DNA from: Pseudomonadales bacterium
Lineage (GTDB): Bacteria > Pseudomonadota > Gammaproteobacteria > Pseudomonadales > Azotimanducaceae
Length of the DNA: 64,000 nt
Reading direction: 5' to 3'
NCBI GenBank assembly: GCA_041395945.1
Contig: JAWKZN010000001.1
Location: forward strand, 3,410,001-3,474,000
Every line of letters starts with the position of its first letter. Position 1 is the stretch's first letter. Shown here piece after piece: positions 54,931 to 64,000 of this stretch. The notes beneath the pieces are model-generated. The model did not search any database and was not told the DNA's origin. It saw nothing but the letters and a program-made list of their open reading frames with translations. The translations under genes and the position numbers were made by a program.

Positions 54931-55425
54931 TCAGTGCGCGTGCGCTGCTTCCGGGTCGCGAGCAAAGCCGGGAAATCGATTCGTCGCGTAGGCCGAGTGA
55001 CAGCTCACACAGTTTTCGACCAGTCGTGAGTAATGATAAGTCACTAATTCCGCATCACCGGCTGCGGCCGCCTGACCGAGTTTTTCCGCCCGCGCGTGAA
55101 ATGCTGCGTCGAGCAGCTTGAACCGTTCCGGAAGCTTCTGCTCGAGCTCCTCGGTCTGCAACCGGGTGAGAGACGCATTCATAATGTAGCTCTCATGCAT
55201 CCGGTGGCTCGTCGCTTCAACGGCGGCCCAGTCTGCCGTTGTTATGGAATAGGCAACGCTCTGCAGACCACCCGCCAGTTCGCTCATCTCCGCACGCAGC
55301 AGGAGAGCCAGTTCCGGAGACAGGTCTATGCGCGATTCCGCGCTGTGTTCTTCCGCGATACTCATCACGGGTGCGAACATGGCCAGAACGATGGGAGCCA
55401 GGGTCAGCAGTGTTGTTCGGATCAT
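54931..55425 (-). CDS. Exported c-type cytochrome
   Basis: The 164-residue product has a signal peptide (LAPIVLAMFAPVMSIAEE) and a heme-binding CVSCH near the C-terminus within a four-helix-like protein, as in class II cytochromes c (cytochrome c' type). It would be matured in the periplasm. Electron partners are not evident. It converges with the kinase gene, 21 bases away. Confidence 0.82.
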   Translation of the reverse strand: MIRTTLLTLAPIVLAMFAPVMSIAEEHSAESRIDLSPELALLLRAEMSELAGGLQSVAYSITTADWAAVEATSHRMHESYIMNASLTRLQTEELEQKLPERFKLLDAAFHARAEKLGQAAAAGDAELVTYHYSRLVENCVSCHSAYATNRFPGFARDPEAAHAH

Positions 55426-55697
55426 TCAGCCATATTCCTTGTTGCGAATGCGGGTTATTGCGGGTGCGGGTTGCCAGATGCCCTTCAGCCGCGTACGTCC
55501 GCGAGCGTTGCACGATCCTGCGATTCCGGCCGCGTGTTGTAAAGTCCCGGGTAACCGCTGGTCAGGGCAAAAACGAAGGGCCGCGGGCAGGGACCCGCAC
55601 GCAGACCGGTGTCGGATCAAGTTTGAGACTGGCGTCGATTGACAGCCGGGGCGCGCCGGCGTAGAAAAACTCCGCGAAAGAAACATCGAGGGCAGGG

Positions 55698-58325
55698 ATG
55701 AGATCTCGAAACCGGGCTGCGAGGCGCGAACTGTCCACTCTGGTCTCCACCTGCATCCGCAAACTTCTGCTCACAGCCTGCCTGCTGATCACCGCCCCCT
55801 TTGCTGCCGCTGACACCCTCGATGATGTGCTCAAGGTCATGACCGCGGCAGGACTCGTGGATCCTGCGGTGGCAGACGCCCGGGAGATGATCGACTGCAT
55901 CATCGATCACAACGGTGATACTACCGCCTGCTTCAACCTGCCTACCGAAGCGGAGAAGCAGGCGGGCAAGGCGGCCGCCACCTTCATGCCCGAGGATCCC
56001 AAGGTGCAGGGGGTGGTGAAGATGGTGCTGGCGGTGCAGGCGCAGCAGTGGGTAGAAGTCATCGAGATTGGCGGGCTCGATGTGATGTTTCCCCTGGCAT
56101 GCACCTATTCCCTGAGCCCCAGCGGGCCGATCGGGCAGTGGATCTGCAGCGGTCCCTTCAAGGAGGTGATGAACGGTGTGGGCAAGCCGACGGTGAAAGC
56201 GGCATTCGGCATTCTGACCAGTAACGATGGGGCGGTCGAAAAAGTACTGCAGCTGATTCCACTGTTAGGGAACGTCGGCACCGCCTGTAAACTTGTGCCG
56301 GTGCCCGGGGTCGACGAACTCTGCGGATTCCTCGGCAAGATCATTGCGGAGATCGGCGGCATGTTCGTCGCGGCGGGTGAATTCGGTGCGAAGCTGATCG
56401 TCGAGGGCGCGGATGCTGCTGAGAAAATCCTGTTCGGCGACGACTCGCACATGCCCTATGACCAGTACTACGGTCTCTACTGGCTGCCCTGGCTGCACAA
56501 AGCGACGAATCTTTGTGTTTATGAAGACTGTCAGGGACAGAAGGAGTTCAACCGGCGGATCTGGGATGACTGTGTGGACTACTTCGACAGCCACAACCAG
56601 TACCGGTCGACGGCGGAAAAAACCTGCGACGACATGCGCAACAAGCGTTTCACCCCGTCGACGCGGGAACTGGCGAAAGCGATCCGCACCGGTGCGCGGG
56701 TTTATGTCAGAGAGCTGCAGGACGGCGCCCGGGCCTGGGCGATTACGGAATACGGGAAGAACAACAACTCGGGCATCCGCCAGCACTTTCTGAGTCTCTG
56801 TGAAACCGAACTCGAACAGGGCTACCCGCTGACCACGGGGAACCCGGCCATCTGCGCGCCGTACCAGAAACTCAACACACACTGGGCCATGGGCGGTCTC
56901 TATGATGCCTGCATGAATCAGGTCAAAGCGCAGCAGGTCAATCGCACGGCCTGGCGTGGTGCCTGCGAACAGGCGGAGCCTGAGTTCGTTGCACTGCTGC
57001 AGGCCGAGCAGCAGCGGCTGCAGGACAACATCGGGAGGCTGACGTCGGCAGGCTGTACGCCTCCCGCCGGGTGGACGGCGCAGCAGGGCCTGAAATTCGA
57101 GTGCGGAACCTATGGCGGCTATGACCAGTGTCGTGAAGTCATGTTCGTCGGCGGCAACAGCATCTGCAAAGTCAATCGGGCCAGCGCCGACGCCCATCGT
57201 GCGAAAGAAATCCACGCTTATCTCGGCGCAAAGCGCTGTACGCTGAAAGGCAACGAAGTGCTCTGCCACCGACCCTGGAAGAAGGTTCAGTGCGACGCAC
57301 TGGTGAAGGCGACACCGCGGCTGCAGCCATCCATGACATCCATAACCTGCACTGAGGAGTCGAGCGAGTACTACAAGATTGCGTTCGCCAACAAAGCGCT
57401 GCTCGACAAGCTCAACGCACCCATCGCCCGGGGAGGCCAGAATCCCGGCTGCGAGATGCTCGAAGACAAGGCGAAGATCAGGTGCCTGAGAACAGACAAT
57501 CTGCAGGAACGGATCGCGGCGAAAGCCGAATTCGTGCGCTCAGCCTGTGGCGCAGACCCGAATTACGATGGCGCGGATGAAAGCTGCTACATGATGCCTT
57601 TTGATCAGCGGAGTGCTCAGCAGCAGGCTGCGATGACGCCCCTGCAGAACAAGGCGCCGGCAGCAATCGCAATAATTGCGGAACCTGAAACGCCCGCAAC
57701 ACGTGCAACACCTGCAGTACCCGCGACACGTGCTGCACCTGCAACAGCCGCAACACGTGCAGTACCAGCAGTTCCCGCAATACCAGCAACGGAATGTGCC
57801 ACGGGCCTCACTTACCTGGTGCCACAGCCCCCGGTCGTGGAGGCCTCGGTTGCTGCGCTCGCGGTCGGGGATCAGTTGCAGATCCGCTGCCGCTTTGTGC
57901 GGGAGTCGCGACGCGTCCGCTGGGAAGTCTGCGATGACAACACCCGGGAAGCGGCGCAACGGTTTCAGTCGCGGCTGATCAATCCGGACAGCCGTTTTTC
58001 CGGGATAGTGGCGGTGGATGGAGATACCCGCGGTGTGGACAGTTCACCGCTGGACCAGAGCGATTTCGAAACGGTGCAGCAATGGAAGTTCGACGAACCG
58101 GGCACCCACACGATTTCCTGCCGTATAGATAACCCCATGCGCTTTCACTTCGATGGTGCAGAAACCTATCTGGACGAGACCATCTCGGTGGAGGTGGTCG
58201 CACGCAGCGATGGCCGGACTTTCAGCCGCTTCGAGCCTCAGGCGGCTCGTCCAGTCCCCACAAGTCGCGCAGGCTCCGTCGGACTCGCACCTGGTGTGAT
58301 CGTTGAGTCACCGCGGCGACGATGA
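55698..58325 (+). CDS. Large exported Cys-rich protein of unknown function
   Basis: An 875-residue protein with a signal peptide (LLLTACLLITAPFAAAD). The first 650 residues contain about thirty cysteines in helix-rich sequence, then comes a repeat linker made of P-A-T-R-A / P-A-V-P units (around residues 672-700), and a C-terminal beta-rich domain (VGDQLQIRCRFVRESRRVRW). I do not recognise a family. Paired cysteines and the export signal point to a disulfide-stabilised envelope or secreted protein. The start at ATG 55698 is arguable. Confidence 0.7.
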   Translation: MRSRNRAARRELSTLVSTCIRKLLLTACLLITAPFAAADTLDDVLKVMTAAGLVDPAVADAREMIDCIIDHNGDTTACFNLPTEAEKQAGKAAATFMPEDPKVQGVVKMVLAVQAQQWVEVIEIGGLDVMFPLACTYSLSPSGPIGQWICSGPFKEVMNGVGKPTVKAAFGILTSNDGAVEKVLQLIPLLGNVGTACKLVPVPGVDELCGFLGKIIAEIGGMFVAAGEFGAKLIVEGADAAEKILFGDDSHMPYDQYYGLYWLPWLHKATNLCVYEDCQGQKEFNRRIWDDCVDYFDSHNQYRSTAEKTCDDMRNKRFTPSTRELAKAIRTGARVYVRELQDGARAWAITEYGKNNNSGIRQHFLSLCETELEQGYPLTTGNPAICAPYQKLNTHWAMGGLYDACMNQVKAQQVNRTAWRGACEQAEPEFVALLQAEQQRLQDNIGRLTSAGCTPPAGWTAQQGLKFECGTYGGYDQCREVMFVGGNSICKVNRASADAHRAKEIHAYLGAKRCTLKGNEVLCHRPWKKVQCDALVKATPRLQPSMTSITCTEESSEYYKIAFANKALLDKLNAPIARGGQNPGCEMLEDKAKIRCLRTDNLQERIAAKAEFVRSACGADPNYDGADESCYMMPFDQRSAQQQAAMTPLQNKAPAAIAIIAEPETPATRATPAVPATRAAPATAATRAVPAVPAIPATECATGLTYLVPQPPVVEASVAALAVGDQLQIRCRFVRESRRVRWEVCDDNTREAAQRFQSRLINPDSRFSGIVAVDGDTRGVDSSPLDQSDFETVQQWKFDEPGTHTISCRIDNPMRFHFDGAETYLDETISVEVVARSDGRTFSRFEPQAARPVPTSRAGSVGLAPGVIVESPRRR
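57691..57792 (+). repeat. Pro-Ala-Thr repeat linker
   Basis: The DNA encodes short imperfect repeats of the units PATRA and PAVPA, typical of a flexible or glycosylated linker between the Cys-rich part and the C-terminal domain of the 55.7 kb gene product. Confidence 0.75.
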
Positions 58326-58430
58326 CTGGTTTCGAGCAGGAACGCCACATCCTGTGGCATCGAAGCTCAATGCAGACACTCCAACTGCGCCCGGCACCGC
58401 AGCTGTCGAACGCTGCAGCATAAGCCCCGC

Positions 58431-58838
58431 TCAACCCGCTTCATCCCCCCAGAATTTCCACCAGGGCTTCTTGCCGGCCTTGTCAGCCTTCTGCTCGGAG
58501 GTGCGGTACTGCTCCTGAATTTCCTTGCGTTCCTGCTGACGCTGCTGCATTTCCGCTGACGTGGCCTGGCCCTTGCCCGGCGCGTCCTCGCGGATCTGTC
58601 TGGCCTCCTCTTCCCGCTCCCGCACCCGTTTACCGGTTTCGGGATTGCTTTCCTCCACCTGCTCGCGTGTCCTGGTCTGTGTGCGGTCCATGGATCTGGT
58701 CGATTGTTCCGCCTTCTCCTTGCCGCCCTGATTGGCGCCCTGCTTACCGCCTCCAGTACCTCCAGGCGCCGCGTGACCCGCAGCGCCCAGGACCAATGCG
58801 ATGAACGCAATTACAGCTAGTGGCCTTCTGAGTTTCAT
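58431..58838 (-). CDS. Small exported Gln/Glu/Arg-rich protein
   Basis: The 135-residue product has a signal peptide (PLAVIAFIALVLGAAGHAAP) and a highly charged, probably helical body (REREEEARQIREDA; QQRQQERKEIQEQY). The last residues are WWKFWGDEAG. AGGAG eight bases before ATG 58838 supports the start. It lies 71 bases downstream of the universal stress protein gene. Function unknown. Confidence 0.65.
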   Translation of the reverse strand: MKLRRPLAVIAFIALVLGAAGHAAPGGTGGGKQGANQGGKEKAEQSTRSMDRTQTRTREQVEESNPETGKRVREREEEARQIREDAPGKGQATSAEMQQRQQERKEIQEQYRTSEQKADKAGKKPWWKFWGDEAG

Positions 58839-58909
58839 ATTCCGACTCCTGATGGGTTTCGAATGCACCGCATGATCTCCCCAGGCAAAGGCGCGTGCCA
58901 TCACGGCAC

Positions 58910-59881
58910 TCACTCAGGTACGCTCCTGCGGCTTTTCGTGCGTTTCTTACCTGCGGCCATCAATTGCGGCCGTCGTCTCGATACGGTGGTTTTGAACTGC
59001 CTGGGTTTGACCACCAGCACATCGCAGGTCACAGCTTCGATCACCGCTTCGGCCGTACTGCCGATATGGAAGTGACTCAGTCCGCTGCGGGAGACCGCAC
59101 CCATCACGAGCAGATCAGCCTTGAATTCCTCCGCCGCAGACACCAGAGCGGCCTCGGGATTACCGGAGTGTATCAGCCGGTCCGCTGCGGCGATCCGGTG
59201 GCGTTTCGCCAGGCGTTCAATCTCATCCGTAATCGCGGGTGCTGGTGCGATTGCTCGCGATCCGAGGAGTTTCTCCGCCGTGGTGTCAATGACATGAACC
59301 AGCCCACAGCGACCGTCGAACTGGTCCGCCACGGAGCCGGCCGCGCGCAGCAGCCGTACGTCGAGCGCCGAAGGTTTTGCGTGTGCGTGTGCAGGATCGA
59401 TCGCAGTCAGGATGCGCAGTTTCTTCGCGATACGCTCATGCTTCACGAACCACACAGGACAGGGACATTCGCGAATCAGCTCCCAGTCCGAGTTGGCCAT
59501 GAACCATCGCGCGATACGCGCGTGCCGACGGGATTCGGCAACGACGAGATCCGGTTTCTCAGCCAGCACATGACGGATAATGGCGTGGGCGGGCGGGAAG
59601 TCCCAGACCACCTCGCACCGAACACTGATGCCTTTCCTGCGCAGCGGCCTGGCCAGTTCCAGCAATCCCTCCCGATGCGCGGTGGTGGCGGATCGCAGAA
59701 TGGCATCCGGATCAGAAATCTCTGAATCAGGCAATGTTGAAGGTAACGAGAATGCATGAAACAGAGTGAGCTCTGCGCCATTGCGCGCCGCCAGATTCGC
59801 CGCTTTGGTGATCGCGATCTGTCGGCGCTGGTGCGGATCGCGGACCGCCACCAGAATCGATTGCCAGTTTGCTGTCGTCAT
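58910..59881 (-). CDS. uspE: UspE-like tandem universal stress protein
   Basis: The 323-residue product has two Usp domains. The first begins SILVAVRDPHQRRQIAITKA; the second ends with the ATP-binding type signature VMGAVSRSGLSHFHIGSTAE. The tandem form and length are those of UspE, which supports survival under stress and affects motility or adhesion in gammaproteobacteria. The ATG at 59881 has AGGGA about nine bases upstream; the frame extends to 59977. Confidence 0.88.
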   Translation of the reverse strand: MTTANWQSILVAVRDPHQRRQIAITKAANLAARNGAELTLFHAFSLPSTLPDSEISDPDAILRSATTAHREGLLELARPLRRKGISVRCEVVWDFPPAHAIIRHVLAEKPDLVVAESRRHARIARWFMANSDWELIRECPCPVWFVKHERIAKKLRILTAIDPAHAHAKPSALDVRLLRAAGSVADQFDGRCGLVHVIDTTAEKLLGSRAIAPAPAITDEIERLAKRHRIAAADRLIHSGNPEAALVSAAEEFKADLLVMGAVSRSGLSHFHIGSTAEAVIEAVTCDVLVVKPRQFKTTVSRRRPQLMAAGKKRTKSRRSVPE

Positions 59882-60061
59882 CGGTTCGTTCCCTGATCTG
59901 TCCAGCCGTCGTCCGAGCAATACGCTGATGCTCGTGCCCACTCGTTCATACGGTGGAATCAAAGCAATGATGGGCATCCACCACCCTCAGGAGCATCCCC
60001 TATTGAGCCCGCGCGCAGCGGTGGTAGTTTCGGATATCGAAAACGGTGGCAGGTGGCTGGC

Positions 60062-62491
60062 ATGCACGCAGCGGATCCGGGTGAAAGGCGCTACGTTCAG
60101 TGGTTCAGGGACACCGGACACGCGGATCTGCCGCTGGTCGGCGGCAAGAATGCCTCTCTCGGGGAGATGTACCGCACACTCACCGACCAGGGGGTCCCGG
60201 TTCCCAACGGGTTCATTCTGACCACCCGGGCATACCGGGAGCTCATCGCTGAGCAATCCGTTGCAGAAGCTCTGAGGGAAACCCTCGAGGGGCTGGTGGT
60301 TGATGACCTGCGCAACCTCGCGCAGAAGGCAGAGCAGTGTCGACGGCTCATCTACGACGCACCCTTTCCCCAGGCCGCAGCGGAAGAGATCCTTGCCGCG
60401 CACGATGAACTGGTGAAAGAGTATGGCGCGGACCTGCGCGTTGCCGTACGCAGTTCCGCTACCGCGGAAGACCTCCCGGAGGCGAGTTTCGCGGGCCAGC
60501 ACGACAGCTATCTCAACGTATCCGGTGGGCAGGCGCTTATCGAAGCCTGCCGTTCGTGTCTGGCCAGTGTCTTCACCGACCGGGCTATCCGTTACCGCCA
60601 TGATCGGGGTTACGACCACCTGCAGGTCGCTCTGTCCGTAGGCGTGATGAAGATGGTGCGCGCCGATCTCTCCAGCAGCGGGGTCATCTTCACCATCGAT
60701 ACCGAATCCGGATTTCCGGATGTGGTGCTGGTCAATGCGGCCTACGGACTCGGTGAGAACATCGTGCAGGGTACCGTCGATCCCGATGAGTTCTACGTGC
60801 ACAAACCGACCTTCCGCAAAGGGCACCGTTGTGTCCTGAGGCGGCGCCTGGGTGCAAAGCTGGTGCGCATGGTCTGCGGTCGCAGGCGCAGCGGCAGTGA
60901 AACCTGCAACCGCCCGACCTCGGCCGCGGAACGGCGGGTCTTTGCGCTGACAGATGAGGAAGTGCTGACGCTGACCGACTACGCGCTCGCAATCGAGGCG
61001 CACTTCACCGGACTTGCAGGCAGACCGGTGCCCATGGACATCGAATGGGCCAGAGACGGCATCGACGGCGGTCTGTACATCGTGCAGGCCCGTCCGGAAA
61101 CAGTAGCCGCGCGGATGAATCCGAACGAACTGGTGCGGTACCGGCTGCAGAAAGACAGCGCAGATCCACTGCTTACCGGTCGGGCGGTGGGAAGCGGGAT
61201 TGCCACAGGCGCGGTTCGCGTGGTCAGTAACAGCAGCGAGCTGACGGCGTTTCAGCCTGGTGAGATTCTGGTCGCCGACACCACGGCACCGGACTGGGGC
61301 ACGGTGATCCGGCTGGCCTCAGCCATCGTCACCAACAAAGGCGGCCGCACCTGCCATGCCGCTATTGTTGCGCGGGAAGCGGGCATCCCGGCTGTGGTGG
61401 GTGCTGGCAACGCCACCGAGGCACTGCAGAGCGGGCAGGTGGTAACTGTGTCCTGCGCCGGCGGCGAGGTGGGCGCTGTGTATGACGGCGCGCTGGACTA
61501 TGAGCGGGAAGTGACTGACCTCAGCGATCTGCCGCGGCCCGCTACCCGGATCATGGTGAACCTGGGCAATCCCGATCTGGCATTCCGCACCGCCATGCTG
61601 CCGAACGACGGGGTCGGGCTGGCGCGGCTGGAGTTCATCATCACCGAGTACGTGGGCGCTCACCCGATGGCCGCCGCACATCCGGAGCGCATCAGCGACA
61701 GAGCGGTACGCAGACTTCTGCAGAAACAGGCGGAGGATTTCGACTCCCCCGCGGACTATTTCGTTGCCCGTCTCGCCGAAGGGATCGCAACGATCGCGGC
61801 GGCCTTCTACCCGAAGCCGGTCATCGTCCGTCTGTCGGATTTTAAGGTCAACGAATACGCGGCACTTCTGGGCGGTACGGACTTCGAGATTGCCGAGGCG
61901 AACCCCATGCTCGGCTTCCGCGGCGCTGCACGATACGCCCATCCCGCCTACCGGGACGGATTCGAACTCGAGTGCCGGGCGCTGAAACGTGTCCGCGAGG
62001 AGATGGGGCTCGACAACGTGAAGATCATGGTGCCATTCTGCCGCCGTGTCGCGGAAGCACAGACCGTGCTGCAGCAGATGGCTGAATACGGACTGTGCCG
62101 GGGTGAGAACGGTCTCGAAGTATTCGTCATGTGTGAGATACCGAATAACGTGATCCTCATAGATGAATTCTCCAGGCACTTCGACGGCTTCTCTATCGGC
62201 TCGAACGATCTGACCCAGCTCACACTGGGTGTCGATCGCGATTCCGAGATCGTGGCCTTCGACTTCGATGAGCGGGATCCCGGGGTGATGAAGATGCTGG
62301 AACTTGCAGTAACCGGGGCGAAACGCAATGGGCGCCATTCCGGTATCTGCGGACAGGCACCTTCGGATTTTCCCGAGGTGGCGGAGTTCCTTGTGGGGCT
62401 TGGTATCGACTCTCTGAGCCTGAATCCCGACTCGGTGCTGGCTACGACACGGCTGGTGCTCGATGTCGAAAGTCGGATCCGGCGCGGTTGA
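60062..62491 (+). CDS. ppsA: Phosphoenolpyruvate synthase
   Basis: A protein of about 809 residues with the ATP-grasp-like N-terminal domain (LVGGKNASLGEMYRTLTDQG), the swivelling phosphohistidine domain (GGRTCHAAIVAREAGIPAVVG with His near residue 432) and the C-terminal PEP/pyruvate domain ending with FSIGSNDLTQLTLGVDRD and the active-site Cys in GICGQAPSD. It makes PEP from pyruvate and ATP for gluconeogenesis. An in-frame GTG at 60053 is the longest start; ATG 60062 is better placed. It diverges from uspE. Confidence 0.95.
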   Translation: MHAADPGERRYVQWFRDTGHADLPLVGGKNASLGEMYRTLTDQGVPVPNGFILTTRAYRELIAEQSVAEALRETLEGLVVDDLRNLAQKAEQCRRLIYDAPFPQAAAEEILAAHDELVKEYGADLRVAVRSSATAEDLPEASFAGQHDSYLNVSGGQALIEACRSCLASVFTDRAIRYRHDRGYDHLQVALSVGVMKMVRADLSSSGVIFTIDTESGFPDVVLVNAAYGLGENIVQGTVDPDEFYVHKPTFRKGHRCVLRRRLGAKLVRMVCGRRRSGSETCNRPTSAAERRVFALTDEEVLTLTDYALAIEAHFTGLAGRPVPMDIEWARDGIDGGLYIVQARPETVAARMNPNELVRYRLQKDSADPLLTGRAVGSGIATGAVRVVSNSSELTAFQPGEILVADTTAPDWGTVIRLASAIVTNKGGRTCHAAIVAREAGIPAVVGAGNATEALQSGQVVTVSCAGGEVGAVYDGALDYEREVTDLSDLPRPATRIMVNLGNPDLAFRTAMLPNDGVGLARLEFIITEYVGAHPMAAAHPERISDRAVRRLLQKQAEDFDSPADYFVARLAEGIATIAAAFYPKPVIVRLSDFKVNEYAALLGGTDFEIAEANPMLGFRGAARYAHPAYRDGFELECRALKRVREEMGLDNVKIMVPFCRRVAEAQTVLQQMAEYGLCRGENGLEVFVMCEIPNNVILIDEFSRHFDGFSIGSNDLTQLTLGVDRDSEIVAFDFDERDPGVMKMLELAVTGAKRNGRHSGICGQAPSDFPEVAEFLVGLGIDSLSLNPDSVLATTRLVLDVESRIRRG

Positions 62492-62513
62492 GCCCAGTGC
62501 TGCACGGCGCTGC

Positions 62514-63857
62514 ATGAGCGACACCGAGGAGCTGAAGTCCGGCCCCGCACGCGCTTCCAGCGCGGGACTTCCGGATGCTCCCGTCTATCTGGATCAGTCT
62601 CTGCGCGCGGCCGGAATAGATCCTGATCGACTGTCCATCAGCTACCTCGGCAAGCCCGGCGCAGCGCGACGCGCGGTGCATCTGTTCTGGGCGGCACGTC
62701 TCCTGCTGGGCCTGATCCTGTGGGCTGGTCTGTCTCTGGCGGGGGAAGCGGGTCTGCATCCGCCCGGCTGGGTGCACGCCGCCGCTGCGCTGGTGGTAGG
62801 GCTGCTCATACTGCAGGCAGCCTGTGATGCGCTGGTCACCGCATCGGAGCGGCTCGCAGCGAGACTGAACTGGGATCACTATGTTGCCGGGACCGTCGCT
62901 GAAATACTGGCCACCCTGCCGGAACTGGTTGTCATAGGATTTCTCGTTCCGGTCAGCCCGGTGACAGCATTCGTGGTCGCGTTGATCACCATCTACAACA
63001 ACGCACTGGTTTTCAGCATCTACTCTTTTTTTCTGCCGAAGGATCAACGCGGCAGATATCTCATGCCTCTGCCGATCACCGGGGCAGGGTCTCAGCTCCT
63101 TGTTGCGGGTGGTGCGATCGGTCTGGTGCTCGGCCTGTCGATGATGGCGATGTCCTTCAGCGAACACCCCAAGAGTTCGTTCGCGCCAGCCGATCTGATC
63201 GCGATCGGTGCGTTGTTGATAGGCATATTCGCTGTGTATGTCCACAAGCTGATTGCGGACAGTGCCCTGGAGGAGGCGCAGATCAGCGATGCTCTGGCAC
63301 TCACTGATGAGCAGATCGAGCTGCGCCGTTCACTGGTCTATCGCAGGGTGCATGAGAGCTCCTGGCCGCTTATCGGCGGATATCTCGTGCTGGGTGCGCT
63401 GGGTGCTGCCCTGGGTGGTGAGCAGCTGGCCGAGTTCGCGACCATAGCCATCCAGGATCTGCACCTGAATTTCATGGTTACGGCGCTGGTGCTTGCCGGT
63501 TTCGCCGGGATGAGCGAGTACGTGATTCTCTGGCAATCTCACCGTAAAGGTGAATACGGCATCGCCCTGGCCAATGGATTCGGCGGGATTACTCAGGTGA
63601 TGTTCCTTGTCCTGCCGTTCACGATGATCGCAATTGGTGTATTTCAGGCATGGTTCAATCCTGCACATGCCGAGCTGCCGCTGCTTTTTTCGTTTTCAAA
63701 CATGCTCCTGCTGCTCTTTCTGTTCCCGATGCTGTTTGTACTGATGGAGCTCCTCCGCGAGGATCACACTCTGGGCATTCTCGACACTACGATCATGGTG
63801 TCGATCTTCCTCCTGCTCATCGTTCTGCTGCTTGCACACGGAGTCGCAGAACCCTGA
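62514..63857 (+). CDS. Ca2+/cation antiporter-like membrane protein
   Basis: A 447-residue protein with eleven or so hydrophobic helices in two halves, each with an alpha-repeat-like segment (LNWDHYVAGTVAEILATLPE; ALVLAGFAGMSEYVILWQSH) as in the Ca2+:cation antiporter superfamily, which exchanges Ca2+ or similar ions for H+ or Na+. The acidic residues in these repeats would bind ions. The start at ATG 62514 is 22 bases after ppsA, so the genes may be co-transcribed. Confidence 0.75.
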   Translation: MSDTEELKSGPARASSAGLPDAPVYLDQSLRAAGIDPDRLSISYLGKPGAARRAVHLFWAARLLLGLILWAGLSLAGEAGLHPPGWVHAAAALVVGLLILQAACDALVTASERLAARLNWDHYVAGTVAEILATLPELVVIGFLVPVSPVTAFVVALITIYNNALVFSIYSFFLPKDQRGRYLMPLPITGAGSQLLVAGGAIGLVLGLSMMAMSFSEHPKSSFAPADLIAIGALLIGIFAVYVHKLIADSALEEAQISDALALTDEQIELRRSLVYRRVHESSWPLIGGYLVLGALGAALGGEQLAEFATIAIQDLHLNFMVTALVLAGFAGMSEYVILWQSHRKGEYGIALANGFGGITQVMFLVLPFTMIAIGVFQAWFNPAHAELPLLFSFSNMLLLLFLFPMLFVLMELLREDHTLGILDTTIMVSIFLLLIVLLLAHGVAEP

Positions 63858-63930
63858 TTGGTTGCGCGTGGATCTGCTCCTGCCGGTATTTCGATCAGGC
63901 GGTGACAGACCCTGCACTGTGCCGCCGCTG

Positions 63931-64000
63931 TCAAACGCCGAAGGGATAGGTATCGGGAAGTCCTTCGAGTATCTGAATTTTCAGCGGCTTCACTGCGCTG
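63931..64000 (-). CDS. C-terminal end of an unidentified protein
   Basis: On the minus strand the frame reads SAVKPLKIQILEGLPDTYPF then GV and TGA at 63931, without a stop up to the window edge. Only 22 codons are visible, so neither function nor reality is certain. Confidence 0.35.
   Translation of the reverse strand, partial: SAVKPLKIQILEGLPDTYPFGV

Overview
The window is GC-rich, densely coded bacterial chromosome, most likely from a Gammaproteobacterium. DbpA, a monomeric NADP isocitrate dehydrogenase, PEP synthase, a UspE-type tandem stress protein, TonB receptors and an Ltp2-like/DUF35 pair fit that group, but no rRNA or other marker fixes the lineage. I found no rRNA, tRNA, CRISPR array or intact insertion sequence.

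Layout. (1) 1-6.4 kb: the 5' part of a BlaI/MecI-type repressor diverges from two TonB-dependent receptor genes, followed by an Anbu-type proteasome-like hydrolase and a glutaminase. (2) 6.4-20.2 kb: a Wzx/Wzy-type exopolysaccharide locus made of two divergent operons. The leftward one carries a Wzz/GumC-like chain-length protein, a polysaccharide deacetylase, a Wza-like export protein, an outer-membrane beta-barrel and a GNAT protein. The rightward one carries an initiating sugar-phosphate transferase, a degenerate GGDEF-like membrane protein, GT4 and GT2 glycosyltransferases, an O-antigen-ligase-like polymerase, a flippase and an alginate-lyase-like protein. (3) 20.3-26 kb: a hemolysin-III-like protein and three unfamiliar secreted proteins (a HEXXH protein, a Cys-rich protein with a phospholipase-A2-like His motif and a LolA/DUF4412-like protein). 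(4) 26.2-33.4 kb: a divergent MraY paralogue that seems to start at ATC, dbpA, a MATE transporter, a TolB/TPR membrane protein broken by an in-frame TAG, and a GST. (5) 33.4-36.4 kb: an alpha/beta-hydrolase-TIR fusion with a small upstream partner, bracketed by direct repeats derived from the 3' end of an SDR gene. (6) 36.4-40.5 kb: secreted proteins including a DUF6152 protein and two related proteins, and a CBS-domain protein. (7) 40.5-44.5 kb: a Nudix hydrolase convergent with, and overlapping, a very large HIT-PLD-helicase-DUF3427 protein; this looks like defence or repair cargo and its base composition looks more AT-rich than its surroundings. (8) 44.5-48.7 kb: a frameshifted DUF35 gene, an Ltp2-like thiolase-fold protein and isocitrate dehydrogenase. 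(9) 49.1-64 kb: lipoproteins, an ECF sigma factor with a Ser/Thr kinase-TPR protein, a c-type cytochrome, a large Cys-rich secreted protein, a UspE-like protein, PEP synthase and a Ca2+/cation antiporter-like protein.

The most promising unexplained unit is the TIR/pseudo-hydrolase cassette at 33.4-35.5 kb. Its hydrolase half keeps the nucleophile serine but seems to have lost the catalytic acid and histidine, which suggests a sensor coupled to a TIR NADase. Next are the HIT-PLD-helicase-DUF3427/Nudix pair and the ATC-initiated MraY paralogue. Three disrupted or odd reading frames (ATC start, TAG for Trp, one-base G-run deletion) could also be assembly errors and should be checked against reads.
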